In this document: positions 45,426 through 54,842 of the stretch, piece by piece
Numbering within the stretch: position 1 is the stretch's first letter
How the letters are laid out: each line of letters starts with the position of its first letter
Source of the DNA: a virus
Virus record (IMG/VR): IMGVR_UViG_3300044729_003382
Location: 1-55,875 of that record
Length of the DNA: 55,875 nucleotides
Strand: one strand, 5' to 3'
The notes under the pieces: generated by a model
Database searches by the model: none
The model's input: only the letters and a program-made list of their open reading frames with translations
What the model was told of the DNA's origin: nothing
Made by a program: the position numbers and the translations under genes

Positions 45426-47327
45426 TTAGTATTTAATTATTTTATAAGTTTTTTGCTTCTCATTGGTGGTTAATCTTACAAAATAGAAACCAGGCTTTAA
45501 GTCGCTAACATTGATTGTTTTCGTAACTATTTCATTTTGATTTACAAAATCTCTACTATTATAATAAGATTTACCCATATAATCGTAAATTTCGTATGTT
45601 AGATATCCCCAATCAGTTTGGAAATAATCTATATTTAAGACATCAACTACTGGGTTAGGATATACTCTAAACCCATTTACTAATTGGTTTACCAATTCTC
45701 TTGCCCGTCTACCATTTACAACAGTAGCATCTACGGGTGAAGGTATGATATTTAAATCGGTTGCTTTATCACTACCAGCTGCTTTGTTGAAAATCTTAAT
45801 AGGTGATTGTTCCCAATTTTGATTTAAAATATCAAACTTAAATGAGAATTGTTGTGTTGGGTTGATAATAAGCGATGGAGACATTTTAGATTCATGTCCA
45901 CCCCAAACTATTTCACCTGGCTTATTTGATAAGAAAGAGTTCCAAGCACTTGCTTCAGGCCCAACACTCACACCTGTGAATTTAAAGATTGCTGGGTCAT
46001 ATTTTAATCCTAATTGTGCTGCACCTACTTTATTTCCGTGTGTAATAAAAGTAACATTTACATCTACTGAATTATCTTCTGAAATAGTTAATTTAGGTAT
46101 TCTAAATTGAACTGAATCTTGGATATTTTGATAAATAGTACCTTCATCTAAAACATAAGATGTTCCATTAGTAGGGTTATTTACCCTTTGAATTTGGAAT
46201 GATACATTATTTAATCCAGTATTTGTTACATCCCCCAAAACATATCCAATATAAGATAATGAACCTAAACCATTAATAGGAACATCAACATTTGTAGTTC
46301 CAATAATTGAAGATTGGAAGGTGTTTGGGTTGGTTATAATCGTATTGTATTCAGAGGGGGTGTAATATCTAACATTGTATTCGTTAGCAACAGCAGGCGA
46401 CCAGGTTGTTCTGCCGGTTGCCAAACGATTAAATATCAAATAAGCATCTGCTACTGATAGGGTTGAACTGCGGTTTACATCACCTTGCTGAAACTCATAC
46501 GATTGAGCAGTATCAGCGTAAATACTCATATCTGATAACCTATAAGCATCGGTAATATTGATAGCAGAATTATCTGATAAAGTATCCAAATTTGATACTA
46601 ACTTAACATTATAAAAAGATGTATCGTATGGAATTTTAATACTTACCAAACCAACAGCATCTGTTAAAAATCTACCACCACGAGTATATGTTTGTTCTGA
46701 TTTTAATTTGTAATCATATGCGAAAGGCATATCGGCCGCAGGTGTTCCATTCACATTTGTTAATGTTACAGGAAATGTTAATGTATCCATTTTAAATGCA
46801 CCACCATAGTTGTGGGTTAATAATACATTATCAATACCACCAATTGTAGTTGCGATATTAGAATACGATGGATTTCCAATTACCTTGATAGAATCAACAG
46901 ATGATGGATTAAAACCAACTGCGTGTGGAAGTTTAACCTCAAACACAGCACCATCCGGCCAATCAAATACAGCGGAAGTTCCAGTATAGATAGCTGTTGC
47001 ATTTACCCAACCTGGCTGACTATAGTATGAACCATATTTTGTTCCAATTGATGTTGCGGAAGGGCCCCATAAAACAATAGGTTGTTTGAATGAAGTAGTT
47101 GGATAGAAAAATCTAACCTGAAAACCAGCATAATTGGTTGCTGTTGGGTTATGATAGTGTAAATAAATCACAGTTGTATCATTTAAGATACTACCCAAAG
47201 TAAACACCGTATCAACTAGAAAATGCGGTGAGTTACTGTTTGGAGATGTTAATACTTCCGTTCTACCATTTTGTGCGAATAAGTTAAATGGTAAAGTTAA
47301 AGCAAGTAATAAAAGTATTTTTTTCAT
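45426..47327 (-). CDS. type IX secretion substrate with dockerin/cohesin-like parts, 633 aa
   Basis: The signal peptide MKKILLLLALTLPFNLFAQ comes first. A dockerin-like calcium loop GDVNRSSTLSVADAYLIFNR lies near residue 285, a cohesin-like beta domain (about 420-530, KVGAAQLGLKYDPAIFKFTG) follows, and the last 80 residues form a type A T9SS sorting domain: GFRVYPNPVVDVLNIDYFQT, GKSYYNSRDF, SDLKPGFYFVRLTTNEKQKT, YKIIKY. The sorting domain should send the protein across the outer membrane through the host T9SS. Confidence 0.85.
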   Translation of the reverse strand: MKKILLLLALTLPFNLFAQNGRTEVLTSPNSNSPHFLVDTVFTLGSILNDTTVIYLHYHNPTATNYAGFQVRFFYPTTSFKQPIVLWGPSATSIGTKYGSYYSQPGWVNATAIYTGTSAVFDWPDGAVFEVKLPHAVGFNPSSVDSIKVIGNPSYSNIATTIGGIDNVLLTHNYGGAFKMDTLTFPVTLTNVNGTPAADMPFAYDYKLKSEQTYTRGGRFLTDAVGLVSIKIPYDTSFYNVKLVSNLDTLSDNSAINITDAYRLSDMSIYADTAQSYEFQQGDVNRSSTLSVADAYLIFNRLATGRTTWSPAVANEYNVRYYTPSEYNTIITNPNTFQSSIIGTTNVDVPINGLGSLSYIGYVLGDVTNTGLNNVSFQIQRVNNPTNGTSYVLDEGTIYQNIQDSVQFRIPKLTISEDNSVDVNVTFITHGNKVGAAQLGLKYDPAIFKFTGVSVGPEASAWNSFLSNKPGEIVWGGHESKMSPSLIINPTQQFSFKFDILNQNWEQSPIKIFNKAAGSDKATDLNIIPSPVDATVVNGRRARELVNQLVNGFRVYPNPVVDVLNIDYFQTDWGYLTYEIYDYMGKSYYNSRDFVNQNEIVTKTINVSDLKPGFYFVRLTTNEKQKTYKIIKY

Positions 47328-47348
47328 TATTTTCCTTTTTAGTTTCGG

Positions 47349-47693
47349 TTATTCCTCATTTGACGAAATCGAAACCCCATCTTCTTCATCCATTTTTTGA
47401 ACAAGCATCTTATCTCTGTCCTCATTTGAGAACCAAAAATCTACAACTTTGTTCAAATTACCAACGAAAGCACCCAAAAGAATTAATAATAACTCTTTCC
47501 AAGCTTCTTCTATTGTTGCTTTAAACATCACTGCTAAAACAATTCCAAAAACAATAAAAAAGAATGTAAATAAAATCAATAAAGTAATTTTCCAACGATT
47601 TGATTGCATCGTTTGGAGCATGAAGTTGAACCTTTGATCGTTTTCAACTTTTTGAAAATCTTCGTTATATAAAAGTTTACTAAGAAGTCCCAT
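47349..47693 (-). CDS. membrane protein, 114 aa, two spans
   Basis: Spans are at about residues 33-55 (WKITLLILFTFFFIVFGIVL) and 64-85 (EEAWKELLLILLGAFVGNLN), followed by an acidic tail (QKMDEEDGVSISSNEE). It overlaps the next small membrane gene by one base. Such pairs occur as holin-like or baseplate-associated proteins; neither is certain. Confidence 0.6.
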   Translation of the reverse strand: MGLLSKLLYNEDFQKVENDQRFNFMLQTMQSNRWKITLLILFTFFFIVFGIVLAVMFKATIEEAWKELLLILLGAFVGNLNKVVDFWFSNEDRDKMLVQKMDEEDGVSISSNEE

Positions 47694-47947
47694 TATTCAA
47701 CCCCACCTTTATCGCAATTGCAATCTTTTTTCTTAAAGATTTTATCTGCGGATGCTAAACCTAAAGCACCAAACGCAAGAGCAGCAACGGCGTTTACGAG
47801 TGAATCGGCTGGAGCAATGTGGGATTCAGTAAACTGATTATGGTACATTGTTATACATAAGGTTAGGGCAGCCATAATTCCCACAAACCTCTTTGATGAA
47901 AATCCTCCCTTTTCGTCTTGGAAGATTTCAGTAAAAAATCTTTTCAT
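47693..47947 (-). CDS. holin-like small membrane protein, 84 aa
   Basis: A basic N-terminus (FFTEIFQDEKGGFSSKRFVG) leads into a span (IMAALTLCITMYHNQF) and a second one (SLVNAVAALAFGALGLASAD), then KIFKKKDCNCDKGG. The arrangement, two spans and a Lys/Cys tail, is common in small phage membrane proteins annotated as holins in Bacteroidetes phages. It could be the second holin of the system. Confidence 0.6.
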   Translation of the reverse strand: MKRFFTEIFQDEKGGFSSKRFVGIMAALTLCITMYHNQFTESHIAPADSLVNAVAALAFGALGLASADKIFKKKDCNCDKGGVE

Positions 47948-48001
47948 AGTCTTGTCCTTTCGTTAAAACATAACCAAATTGACAAAACTTATTTTAAAAC
48001 C

Positions 48002-48211
48002 TTATATAAATAGGTAATTTTTTGGAATAACCCATTCAATTCCAAATGGATCGTTGATTTTTACATCATTTTCTAATATTTCTTTTATCTGTACCCTCTC
48101 CCCCTCTATCAGGCTTCCTTTGTGGTTCGAAAATGTCCTCAACATTCTCACCTTTTCTCCCTTTTTTGGGTTTGAACTTTTCAAATCCGGCAGGTTCTTC
48201 ATATTCATCAT
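48002..48211 (-). CDS. small SH3/KOW-like protein, 69 aa
   Basis: MKNLPDLKSSNPKKGEKVRM is followed by a strand-rich core (KGSLIEGERVQIKEILENDV, PFGIEWVIPKNYLFI) like a small beta barrel. Three closely spaced Met codons make the start uncertain. It overlaps the alternative-frame ORF 48066-48236 over most of its length; a +1 frameshift at an A/G run could fuse the two. Confidence 0.5.
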   Translation of the reverse strand: MMNMKNLPDLKSSNPKKGEKVRMLRTFSNHKGSLIEGERVQIKEILENDVKINDPFGIEWVIPKNYLFI

Positions 48212-48236
48212 AGTTTCTTAAATCTACTTTTGGCAT
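48066..48236 (-). CDS. alternative-frame ORF overlapping 48002-48211, 56 aa
   Basis: MPKVDLRNYDEYEEPAGFEK, then FKPKKGRKGENVEDIFEPQR, is a composition that looks coding, although it overlaps another good ORF. Its last 20 residues look less natural. It is either the true start of a frameshifted gene or a real overlapping gene. Evidence is composition only. Confidence 0.35.
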   Translation of the reverse strand: MPKVDLRNYDEYEEPAGFEKFKPKKGRKGENVEDIFEPQRKPDRGGEGTDKRNIRK

Positions 48237-48254
48237 GGTGTTCTTTAATTTTTA

Positions 48255-49532
48255 TTAAAAAATATCGTATATTATATTTTTACTAATTAATGGGTTTTTA
48301 ATTTTTATTTTACCAACTGACATATCTTTTTTGTTTCTTATAAATATCTTAAAATATTCGTATTCATACTCACCAACATCAGTTTGATTAATTATATAAT
48401 AAATGTTACTTAAAAATTCCGAAAAATGCTCCTCTCTAAATTGGGAAAACTGAAAATCTATTACAATATCATCATTAACACCTTTATTTTCAAATATTCT
48501 ATTTTTTGAATTTAATGTATTAAACACATGTTTATATTTTTCCCAATCTTCATTTGAAATATCTAACAACTTATTTGCAACAATGTGCTCCGAATCATAT
48601 ATACTTTGCAGTAGTTCTATTATAGACACATCATCAACATATACATTATTAAAAAATTTTTCTATGTGATAAAATTTATTAACATCTGTTATAGTTCCTC
48701 TTATAACGGCGTTAATATTATAAAAGTTTCTTTTTTTAGTACTATGTTCAATATGTCCCCAATTTCTCAAAAATCTACCTATTTCAATTTGGTCGGCAAT
48801 TGATTGTAATTCTAATCTACGCTGAGCTTCTGTATTATTTTTATCAAACCAACCGGGTCCTCTGCTGGAGGTGCATGTGAAATGATAAACTAACGCATTC
48901 CAAATTTGAATAATTTTAGTATCATTTAAAGCTAATCGGGTCAATATATCAGTATCTTCTCTTGAGCGTCTATAAATGGAGTTATGTCCACCAATAGAAT
49001 TCCAAGTATCTTTGTACAAAGAAAATGGTGCAAAGAAAAATTCTGTTATTTTATTTTCCTTTTTGTTTTCTGCGTAATTAGTAAATTTTTCCAAATCAAA
49101 ATCTAATGGGCTTAATCCAAAATCATATGTTATTTTTTCACCACTATTTGGATGAATTGGTGGTTCAATTCTTGTAGAGCAAACAACAGTGTTTGGTTTA
49201 ATATGTTTTAATATTTCCAAGTCATAATTTCTACAAATAACCATATCAGATTGAATATACGAAACTATTTCATTTTGAGCTTGTAGAAACATTTCATTTA
49301 TATTTGATTGATAACCGTATGGTATTGGTAGTTTGTTTTTTAATATTTTTAAATTTGAAAAAACTAATTTTTGGGAAAGTAACCATTCAAAAGTATTTTG
49401 ATTATCACTATCTACAAAAACTATTATCTCATGTTCTTTATTGTATAAATTTTTTTCAAGAGAAGTAAATAATAATTTTATATGATTTAACTCATTTTTC
49501 CCAGTATTAATACAAAAAGTTATTTTATTCAT
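48255..49532 (-). CDS. GT-A family glycosyltransferase, 425 aa
   Basis: The N-terminal part reads as a GT2-like nucleotide-sugar fold: ITFCINTGKNELNHIKLLFT, HEIIVFVDSDNQNTFEWL, and SYIQSDMVICRNYDLEIL, where QSD replaces the usual DxD. FFFAPFSLYKDTWNSIGGHN and SREDTDILTRLAL match the acceptor-side acidic motif (ED). The C-terminal 180 residues are an unrecognised helical domain. It overlaps the epimerase gene by eight bases and is part of the sugar operon. Confidence 0.75.
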   Translation of the reverse strand: MNKITFCINTGKNELNHIKLLFTSLEKNLYNKEHEIIVFVDSDNQNTFEWLLSQKLVFSNLKILKNKLPIPYGYQSNINEMFLQAQNEIVSYIQSDMVICRNYDLEILKHIKPNTVVCSTRIEPPIHPNSGEKITYDFGLSPLDFDLEKFTNYAENKKENKITEFFFAPFSLYKDTWNSIGGHNSIYRRSREDTDILTRLALNDTKIIQIWNALVYHFTCTSSRGPGWFDKNNTEAQRRLELQSIADQIEIGRFLRNWGHIEHSTKKRNFYNINAVIRGTITDVNKFYHIEKFFNNVYVDDVSIIELLQSIYDSEHIVANKLLDISNEDWEKYKHVFNTLNSKNRIFENKGVNDDIVIDFQFSQFREEHFSEFLSNIYYIINQTDVGEYEYEYFKIFIRNKKDMSVGKIKIKNPLISKNIIYDIF

Positions 49533-50301
49533 ATTTTAATTTATTATAAGTTTCTATAATTCCGTGAGTTAATCCTATATATTTTAATCCGTATGGGGCA
49601 TTTAATTTTGATTCATAATCTTCACTTAAAGATGTGTCCATATATATAGGAACTTTATAATCTTCTAACTCATTTATAATATTAGCTATGTCTAACAATG
49701 AAGTTGAATTTACATATGCACAATTACTTTCTTTTAATAAAGAACTTGAGGAAGATTGAATATAATGATTAACTAATGTTACTAAATCTTTCATGTAAAA
49801 AAAAGACATTTTTTTATTTTGCACCAACATTGGTTCTTTATTTATATATCTTTTGATATTGGATTTGATAAATCTAGTATCTAACTCATTTTCATCAAAC
49901 ACCGCATATATTCTTATATTGTAAAAATTATCTATTTCAGAAATCGATTTTGCTATAACTCTTTTACTTAATCCGTATGGGGATTCAGGACTATGTATTT
50001 CTGCTCCTGAACCAAAGTGAATTAGTTTTCCAAATCTATCATTACAATTTAATAAATTATAATACATTTTAAGATTATTATCCATATCCCCAAATGTATC
50101 TGTTTTCAATCTACTACCACCAGTTACGGCACAGTGTATAACAACATCAAAATATGTATGTTTAAGATAGGAATCTAATAATTTGTAGTTAGTTAAATCA
50201 AAATTTTTCCTACCAATAGCAGTTATATTATATTTGTCTTTTAATGATTCATATAAACTTTTAGCTATATAACCATTCTCTCCAGTAATTAATATTTTCA
50301 T
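49525..50301 (-). CDS. NAD-dependent epimerase/dehydratase or reductase, 258 aa
   Basis: The short-chain-dehydrogenase start ILITGENGYIAKSLYESL gives the dinucleotide-binding GxxGxxG motif, IHCAVTGGSRLK and IHFGSGAEI follow, and SPYGLSKRVIAKS has the YxxxK pair. At 258 residues it is short for the extended group and most like dTDP-4-keto-sugar reductases or GDP-fucose-synthase-like enzymes. It probably reduces or epimerises the keto-sugar made in this operon. Confidence 0.8.
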   Translation of the reverse strand: MKILITGENGYIAKSLYESLKDKYNITAIGRKNFDLTNYKLLDSYLKHTYFDVVIHCAVTGGSRLKTDTFGDMDNNLKMYYNLLNCNDRFGKLIHFGSGAEIHSPESPYGLSKRVIAKSISEIDNFYNIRIYAVFDENELDTRFIKSNIKRYINKEPMLVQNKKMSFFYMKDLVTLVNHYIQSSSSSLLKESNCAYVNSTSLLDIANIINELEDYKVPIYMDTSLSEDYESKLNAPYGLKYIGLTHGIIETYNKLKYE

Positions 50302-51296
50302 ATATTATTAAATTTTTGGGCTATTTCTAAAATTAAATCTTCTTGACCAGCAACCAACTTTCTATTTCCAAGTTCAAAAATTAAAGATGAATATTCTATG
50401 TTGTATAATTTAGAGGCCTTAATAATTGGTTTTTCAAACCCAGAAAATAATTTATTTAATCCCGTTAATACATTAATTGGTGATATTGAAGGTGCTTCTG
50501 GGATTAGATAGTTCATTACATTATCTGCTTCTTTAATGGTTTGTTTAAAATTAATATTTGTTTTAAAACCGCTTTGTTCTAGTACTGGAATTAGTATTTC
50601 CAAAGCAGCGTTTCCTGCGCCAGCACCAAAACCTCTAATACATGCATCAAGTAAGTCTGCACCACTTTGCACAGCTATTAATGAATTAGATATAGCACAT
50701 CCTAAATTATTATGAGCGTGAAACCCAATCTTTATGTTTATATTTTCTTTTAAAGATAATATTCGTTCTTTAACATCCAGTGGTAAATAAGTACCCGTTG
50801 AATCCATTATTATAATGGCCTCAGCCCCATAACTTTCCATTATTTTAGATTGTTCTACTAATTTTTTAGTATCAATTAAAGCACTCATCATTAAAACCCC
50901 ATACACCTCTTTGCCGGTTTTTGCCAAAAACTCTATATGAGATTTTGATAAAGTGGCTTCAGTACAATGAGTAGCAACTCTAAAAACATCCACCCCATAA
51001 TCAATAGCTTTTTTTGCATCATCAATTGTAGATAAACCCGGAATAGTGTGAACACCTAGCTTACTATTTTTTAAAAATTTTTTAGCAGTAGTAAGTATTT
51101 CTTTATCTGTATTTGGTGATTTTCCTATTAACAATGAAGAAGCGGATAATCCATTCCCATGACCCACTTCTACTATAGGAATTCCGGCGTTATCGGCAAA
51201 CTTACAATATTTTTCTATGCTATCTAAACTTATAGTGTGTTTAACACTATGATTCCCATCTCTAAGACTGGAATCTGTTATTAATACGTCTTTCAT
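50298..51296 (-). CDS. 4-hydroxy-2-oxovalerate-aldolase-like enzyme (DmpG/MhpE)
   Basis: The 332-residue protein has the metal-site motifs of the HMGL-like aldolases: TDSSLRDGNHSVKHT (residues 6-20), VEVGHGNGLSASS, IIIMDSTGTYLPLD, IGFHAHNNLGCAISNS and RGFGAGAGNAALEI. The C-terminal communication domain of DmpG is present (LNKLFSGFEKPI). Normal substrates are 4-hydroxy-2-oxoacids split to pyruvate and an aldehyde. The next gene is the partner aldehyde dehydrogenase, so the two should channel the aldehyde. In a sugar operon the substrate may differ. Confidence 0.85.
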   Translation of the reverse strand: MKDVLITDSSLRDGNHSVKHTISLDSIEKYCKFADNAGIPIVEVGHGNGLSASSLLIGKSPNTDKEILTTAKKFLKNSKLGVHTIPGLSTIDDAKKAIDYGVDVFRVATHCTEATLSKSHIEFLAKTGKEVYGVLMMSALIDTKKLVEQSKIMESYGAEAIIIMDSTGTYLPLDVKERILSLKENINIKIGFHAHNNLGCAISNSLIAVQSGADLLDACIRGFGAGAGNAALEILIPVLEQSGFKTNINFKQTIKEADNVMNYLIPEAPSISPINVLTGLNKLFSGFEKPIIKASKLYNIEYSSLIFELGNRKLVAGQEDLILEIAQKFNNI

Positions 51297-52150
51297 TATT
51301 TAACTAATTTTTCGGTTATTTTTATAGCAGCGCAATTTATTATATCTAAATTTCCAGCATATTCTGGTAGGTAGTCACCACTACCCCTAACTCTGATGCT
51401 CATAACTATAATTCCATTTTCTTCTGTTGGTGGTAAGATTAATTCATAATGGGGTATATATTTTTTTAATTCTTCTATTTTTTCTGTAATTTTCTCAATT
51501 AAACCATTAAAATTAATATTTTTTGATTTAACAAACATAGTAGTTTGCATATCAACACATGGTTCAGCGGGATTCAAGTTTAAAATTACTTTTGTATTAT
51601 CACAGTTTGTAAATTGATTGATGGCTTTTTGTGTAGTTTTTATATAATTATCTATGTTTATTCTAGTAGCCATACCAGCACTTTTAGATGCTATTTGGGA
51701 TACAATTTCTATATATTCAATTCCACTGCAATATTTAGATAGTAAATACAACATAGGAATAGAGGCTTGCCCACCACAAGTAATCATATTAACATTACTT
51801 TCATTTAAAATAATATCCCCATTTACATCAGGCACACACATTGGACCTACTTTAGCCGGAGTTAAATCCACTACTTTAATTCCCTGATTTTTGAAAATTA
51901 TAGAATGTTGTAGCGCATCTTCAGCATTGGTACAATCATATACAATATCGCAACAATTGGGGTTATTAATAAAATAATTAATTCCTTCATTAGTTACATT
52001 AATTCCTTTGGCTTTAGCAATTTCAATTCCATCCGAATCTAATCTTCTTCCGGCAAATACAACAAGTTCAATAAAATTTGTTTTAAGAATTTTAAGAAGT
52101 AAATCAGTACCTATGTTTCCTGTGCCTAGTATAGCAGCTTTTATTTTCAT
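51296..52150 (-). CDS. acylating acetaldehyde dehydrogenase-like enzyme (DmpF/MhpF)
   Basis: The NAD-binding start AAILGTGNIGTDLLLKIL, VYDCTNAEDALQH, DLTPAKVGPMCVPDVN and the catalytic Cys in MITCGGQASIPMLYLLSK match the CoA-acylating acetaldehyde dehydrogenase that pairs with DmpG. SRGSGDYLPEYAGNLD-like sequence (RVRGSGDYLPEYAGNLDI) near the end is also typical. At 284 residues it is somewhat shorter than the catabolic enzymes. It overlaps the aldolase gene by one base and the ThDP gene by four. Confidence 0.85.
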   Translation of the reverse strand: MKIKAAILGTGNIGTDLLLKILKTNFIELVVFAGRRLDSDGIEIAKAKGINVTNEGINYFINNPNCCDIVYDCTNAEDALQHSIIFKNQGIKVVDLTPAKVGPMCVPDVNGDIILNESNVNMITCGGQASIPMLYLLSKYCSGIEYIEIVSQIASKSAGMATRINIDNYIKTTQKAINQFTNCDNTKVILNLNPAEPCVDMQTTMFVKSKNINFNGLIEKITEKIEELKKYIPHYELILPPTEENGIIVMSIRVRGSGDYLPEYAGNLDIINCAAIKITEKLVK

Positions 52151-53898
52151 CTTATTATATGTTCACTTTGTTTATTAATACCACTAATCATAGCTTCTTT
52201 TATTTCATTCAAGGATAGTAAAGGAGACATTTCTTCTAATAACCCTGCTTTAATACTATTATCATTTTGCTTTATACCCCGTACTTTGGGGATAAATTCT
52301 TGCTCAGGATTCATAAATACTTCCATTATAGCTTGTCCTTCATACTTTATAAAATCATCCATTTTATCATCTGTAAAGTACTCATAATCAAAAGCCATAG
52401 CTATTTTTTTATAATCAGGAAGTTCAACCCCCGTATTTTTATCTACACATGTTTTGTGGTTTTGAAATAGCATTTTTTGCGTATGTTTTATCATTAAATA
52501 ACCATCATTATTAAAAATAATAATTTTAACTGGTAGGTTAAATGTTTTTATAGTTTGAAGTTCTTGTAAATTCATCATCATACCACCATCGCAATTAAGA
52601 CACAAAACGGGATTACTCCCAAACCCAGCACCAACGGCTGCTGCTAATCCATAACCCATTTCTCCCAATCCTAACGAAGTAAACATTTTTTGGTTAGATT
52701 TAATATTAAAACCATAAAACCCACTCAGTAAAGCAGTTCCCATATCGGTAACAATCGTATAGTTATCAGGCCATGCTTTTGATAATTTATCAATAAAAGT
52801 ATATGAATTTTTAGGGTCTAACAAATGCTCTTTCATTACTATTGGATAATCTGCTTTTATTTTATTGCAATATTCTCTCCAATTTTGTATATTTAATTTA
52901 ATATTAGATTTTAATTGAATAAGTCCTTTTAAAATAAGATTAACATCTATATTATAATTTTTTCCTTTAAATTTTTTAGTTTCGGTAGGGTCTATATCAA
53001 TATGAATTATTTCAGCATTAGGGGCAAAATTTTCTCTTGAATATCCTGTTTGAAGTAATGATAATCTGCTACCAAATACTATAATTAAATCACTATTTTG
53101 GACAATGAAATTAGAAGCTCGTTGTCCTTGTACTCCTGGTCTTCCAAAATTATTTTGGTTACTTGTTTCTAATAAATCTATAGCAGACCAACTTAATACT
53201 GTTGGGATTTGGTGGTTTTCAATAAAGTTTTTAAATAACTTTTCAGAATTGGATAATTTTACCCCGTGCCCCCCTAAAATTAAAGGTCTTTTTGCTTTAT
53301 TAAGTTTTTTAATTATATATTCTACCTCTTTAATTGGTATTTCTTTCTCCACATTTAGGATGGTAAAATCTTCAAAATGCACATTTTGGGATTGAGTATC
53401 AAATGGAATTTCCAAATAAATAGGGCCGGGTCTTCCACTAGTAGTAATATTAGAAGCTAATGATAATGTTTTAAATATATTTTCTTTGGTTATGCGAACT
53501 GATAATTTTGTGTGGTTTTTATATGTTTTTACAGAATCATACCCTTGAATACCATACATTCTCATATTTTTATATTCATCAATATAGTATGTTTGTTCCT
53601 GACCAGCAATTATAATTCCCGGAATAGAATCGGCCCAATTTGATAAAATACCGGTGAATGCATTAGATGAACCTCCTCCTGCTGTTACTAATGCGGCTGA
53701 TAATTGGCCTGTTGTTCTGTAATAAGCCCCCATAGCCATTACTGCAGCTTGTTCATGATGAGTGGGGATTAGTTTAATTTTTTTATTTCTACTAATAGAA
53801 TCAAAAATATGAGAATTAGCAGAACCTATTATACCAAAAACTACTTTAATGTTATTTTTAATTAAAAAATTAACTATAACATCGCTTATTTTTACCAT
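52147..53898 (-). CDS. thiamine-diphosphate-dependent enzyme, acetolactate-synthase-like
   Basis: All three ThDP-enzyme domains are present: the Pyr domain with the catalytic Glu in PTHHEQAAVMAMGAYYR, the middle domain (RPLILGGHGVKLSNSEKLFK), and the PP domain with the Mg/ThDP motif CDGGMMMNLQELQTIKTFNL, PVKIIIFNND. Length (583 aa) fits the IlvB/BenM group. Within a nucleotide-sugar operon it resembles YerE-type enzymes, which transfer a two-carbon unit from pyruvate onto a keto-sugar. The C-terminus (LEEMSPLLSLNEIKEAMISG) also fits sugar-pathway members. Confidence 0.85.
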   Translation of the reverse strand: MVKISDVIVNFLIKNNIKVVFGIIGSANSHIFDSISRNKKIKLIPTHHEQAAVMAMGAYYRTTGQLSAALVTAGGGSSNAFTGILSNWADSIPGIIIAGQEQTYYIDEYKNMRMYGIQGYDSVKTYKNHTKLSVRITKENIFKTLSLASNITTSGRPGPIYLEIPFDTQSQNVHFEDFTILNVEKEIPIKEVEYIIKKLNKAKRPLILGGHGVKLSNSEKLFKNFIENHQIPTVLSWSAIDLLETSNQNNFGRPGVQGQRASNFIVQNSDLIIVFGSRLSLLQTGYSRENFAPNAEIIHIDIDPTETKKFKGKNYNIDVNLILKGLIQLKSNIKLNIQNWREYCNKIKADYPIVMKEHLLDPKNSYTFIDKLSKAWPDNYTIVTDMGTALLSGFYGFNIKSNQKMFTSLGLGEMGYGLAAAVGAGFGSNPVLCLNCDGGMMMNLQELQTIKTFNLPVKIIIFNNDGYLMIKHTQKMLFQNHKTCVDKNTGVELPDYKKIAMAFDYEYFTDDKMDDFIKYEGQAIMEVFMNPEQEFIPKVRGIKQNDNSIKAGLLEEMSPLLSLNEIKEAMISGINKQSEHIIR

Positions 53899-54842
53899 AT
53901 AAATTTATCTTTATAATATTCTATAATTGTAATTAACTCATCATCAAATTGTTTTTTAGATTCCCATCCCAGCTTTTTAAGTTTAGAATCATCTAAAGCA
54001 TACCTAACATCTTGTCCCGGTCTAATACACGACAAATCAACATATTTATCCAATTCTTCAATGTTTTTATTGTACAATATACAAATCTTTTTTACAGTTT
54101 CCAAATTATTTTGTTCAAATCCCCCACAAATATTATATATTTCGTTCTTAACCCCAGATTCTACAATTGTAATTATAGCATCAGCAGTATCTTGGGCGTG
54201 TAACCAATTTCTAATCGGTGTTCCATTATTATGTAAAGGTATTTTTTTACCTAATTTTAGGTATTTACATGCTTTGGGAATTAATTTTTCTACATATTGC
54301 CCTATACCATAATTATTTGTTGGTCTAACTATAATATAAGGTAGATTATATGTTCTTCCCCAAGCCATAACTAACATGTCTGCTGCTGCTTTTGTTGCTG
54401 AATATGGGTTTGATGGTTTGAGTAAATCCGTTTCGGTATGCGCTCCTTCCTCTATATCACCATAGACTTCATCGGTGCTAAAATGAAGTAGTATTGGTTT
54501 AGATACATTTTCTCCCCTATGATTTTTTATCAGTTCAAGTAAATTATGAACACCATTTATATTAGAGTGTATAAAATCATCGCTATTTGCTATTGAATTA
54601 CCTACATGGGTTTCAGCTGCGGTATTAATAACATAATCACAATCATATAAAAATTTTAAATCATTAATATCACAATGCACGAATGAAAAATTTGGATATT
54701 TTTTAAATTCGCTTAATAAATCTTTATTTGCAGCGTATGTTATTTTATCTACGCCTTTAACATACCAACCCAATTTTAAACAAGTTCTTGTTATATAAGA
54801 ACCTATAAAACCTAAACATCCTGTTATATATACTACCTTCAT
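53892..54842 (-). CDS. nucleotide-sugar 4,6-dehydratase (RmlB-like)
   Basis: The Rossmann start YITGCLGFIGSYITRTC, NTAAETHVGNSIANSDDF, the active-site STDEVYGDIEEGAHTETD, the YxxxK in NPYSATKAAADMLVMAWG, and RPTNNYGIGQYVEKLIPK match dTDP-glucose 4,6-dehydratase. The product would be a 4-keto-6-deoxy sugar, the usual acceptor for reductases and for YerE-type carbon-chain extension. It overlaps the ThDP gene by seven bases. No nucleotidyltransferase is present in the window. Confidence 0.88.
   Translation of the reverse strand: MKVVYITGCLGFIGSYITRTCLKLGWYVKGVDKITYAANKDLLSEFKKYPNFSFVHCDINDLKFLYDCDYVINTAAETHVGNSIANSDDFIHSNINGVHNLLELIKNHRGENVSKPILLHFSTDEVYGDIEEGAHTETDLLKPSNPYSATKAAADMLVMAWGRTYNLPYIIVRPTNNYGIGQYVEKLIPKACKYLKLGKKIPLHNNGTPIRNWLHAQDTADAIITIVESGVKNEIYNICGGFEQNNLETVKKICILYNKNIEELDKYVDLSCIRPGQDVRYALDDSKLKKLGWESKKQFDDELITIIEYYKDKFIW

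Noticed and set aside
45426-47327. Reading the T9SS and CsgG genes as host chromosome, with the window as a prophage boundary
   Set aside because: They are continuous with the lysis genes, on the same strand, with overlapping reading frames and the same base composition; no integrase, att-like repeat or tRNA is seen.
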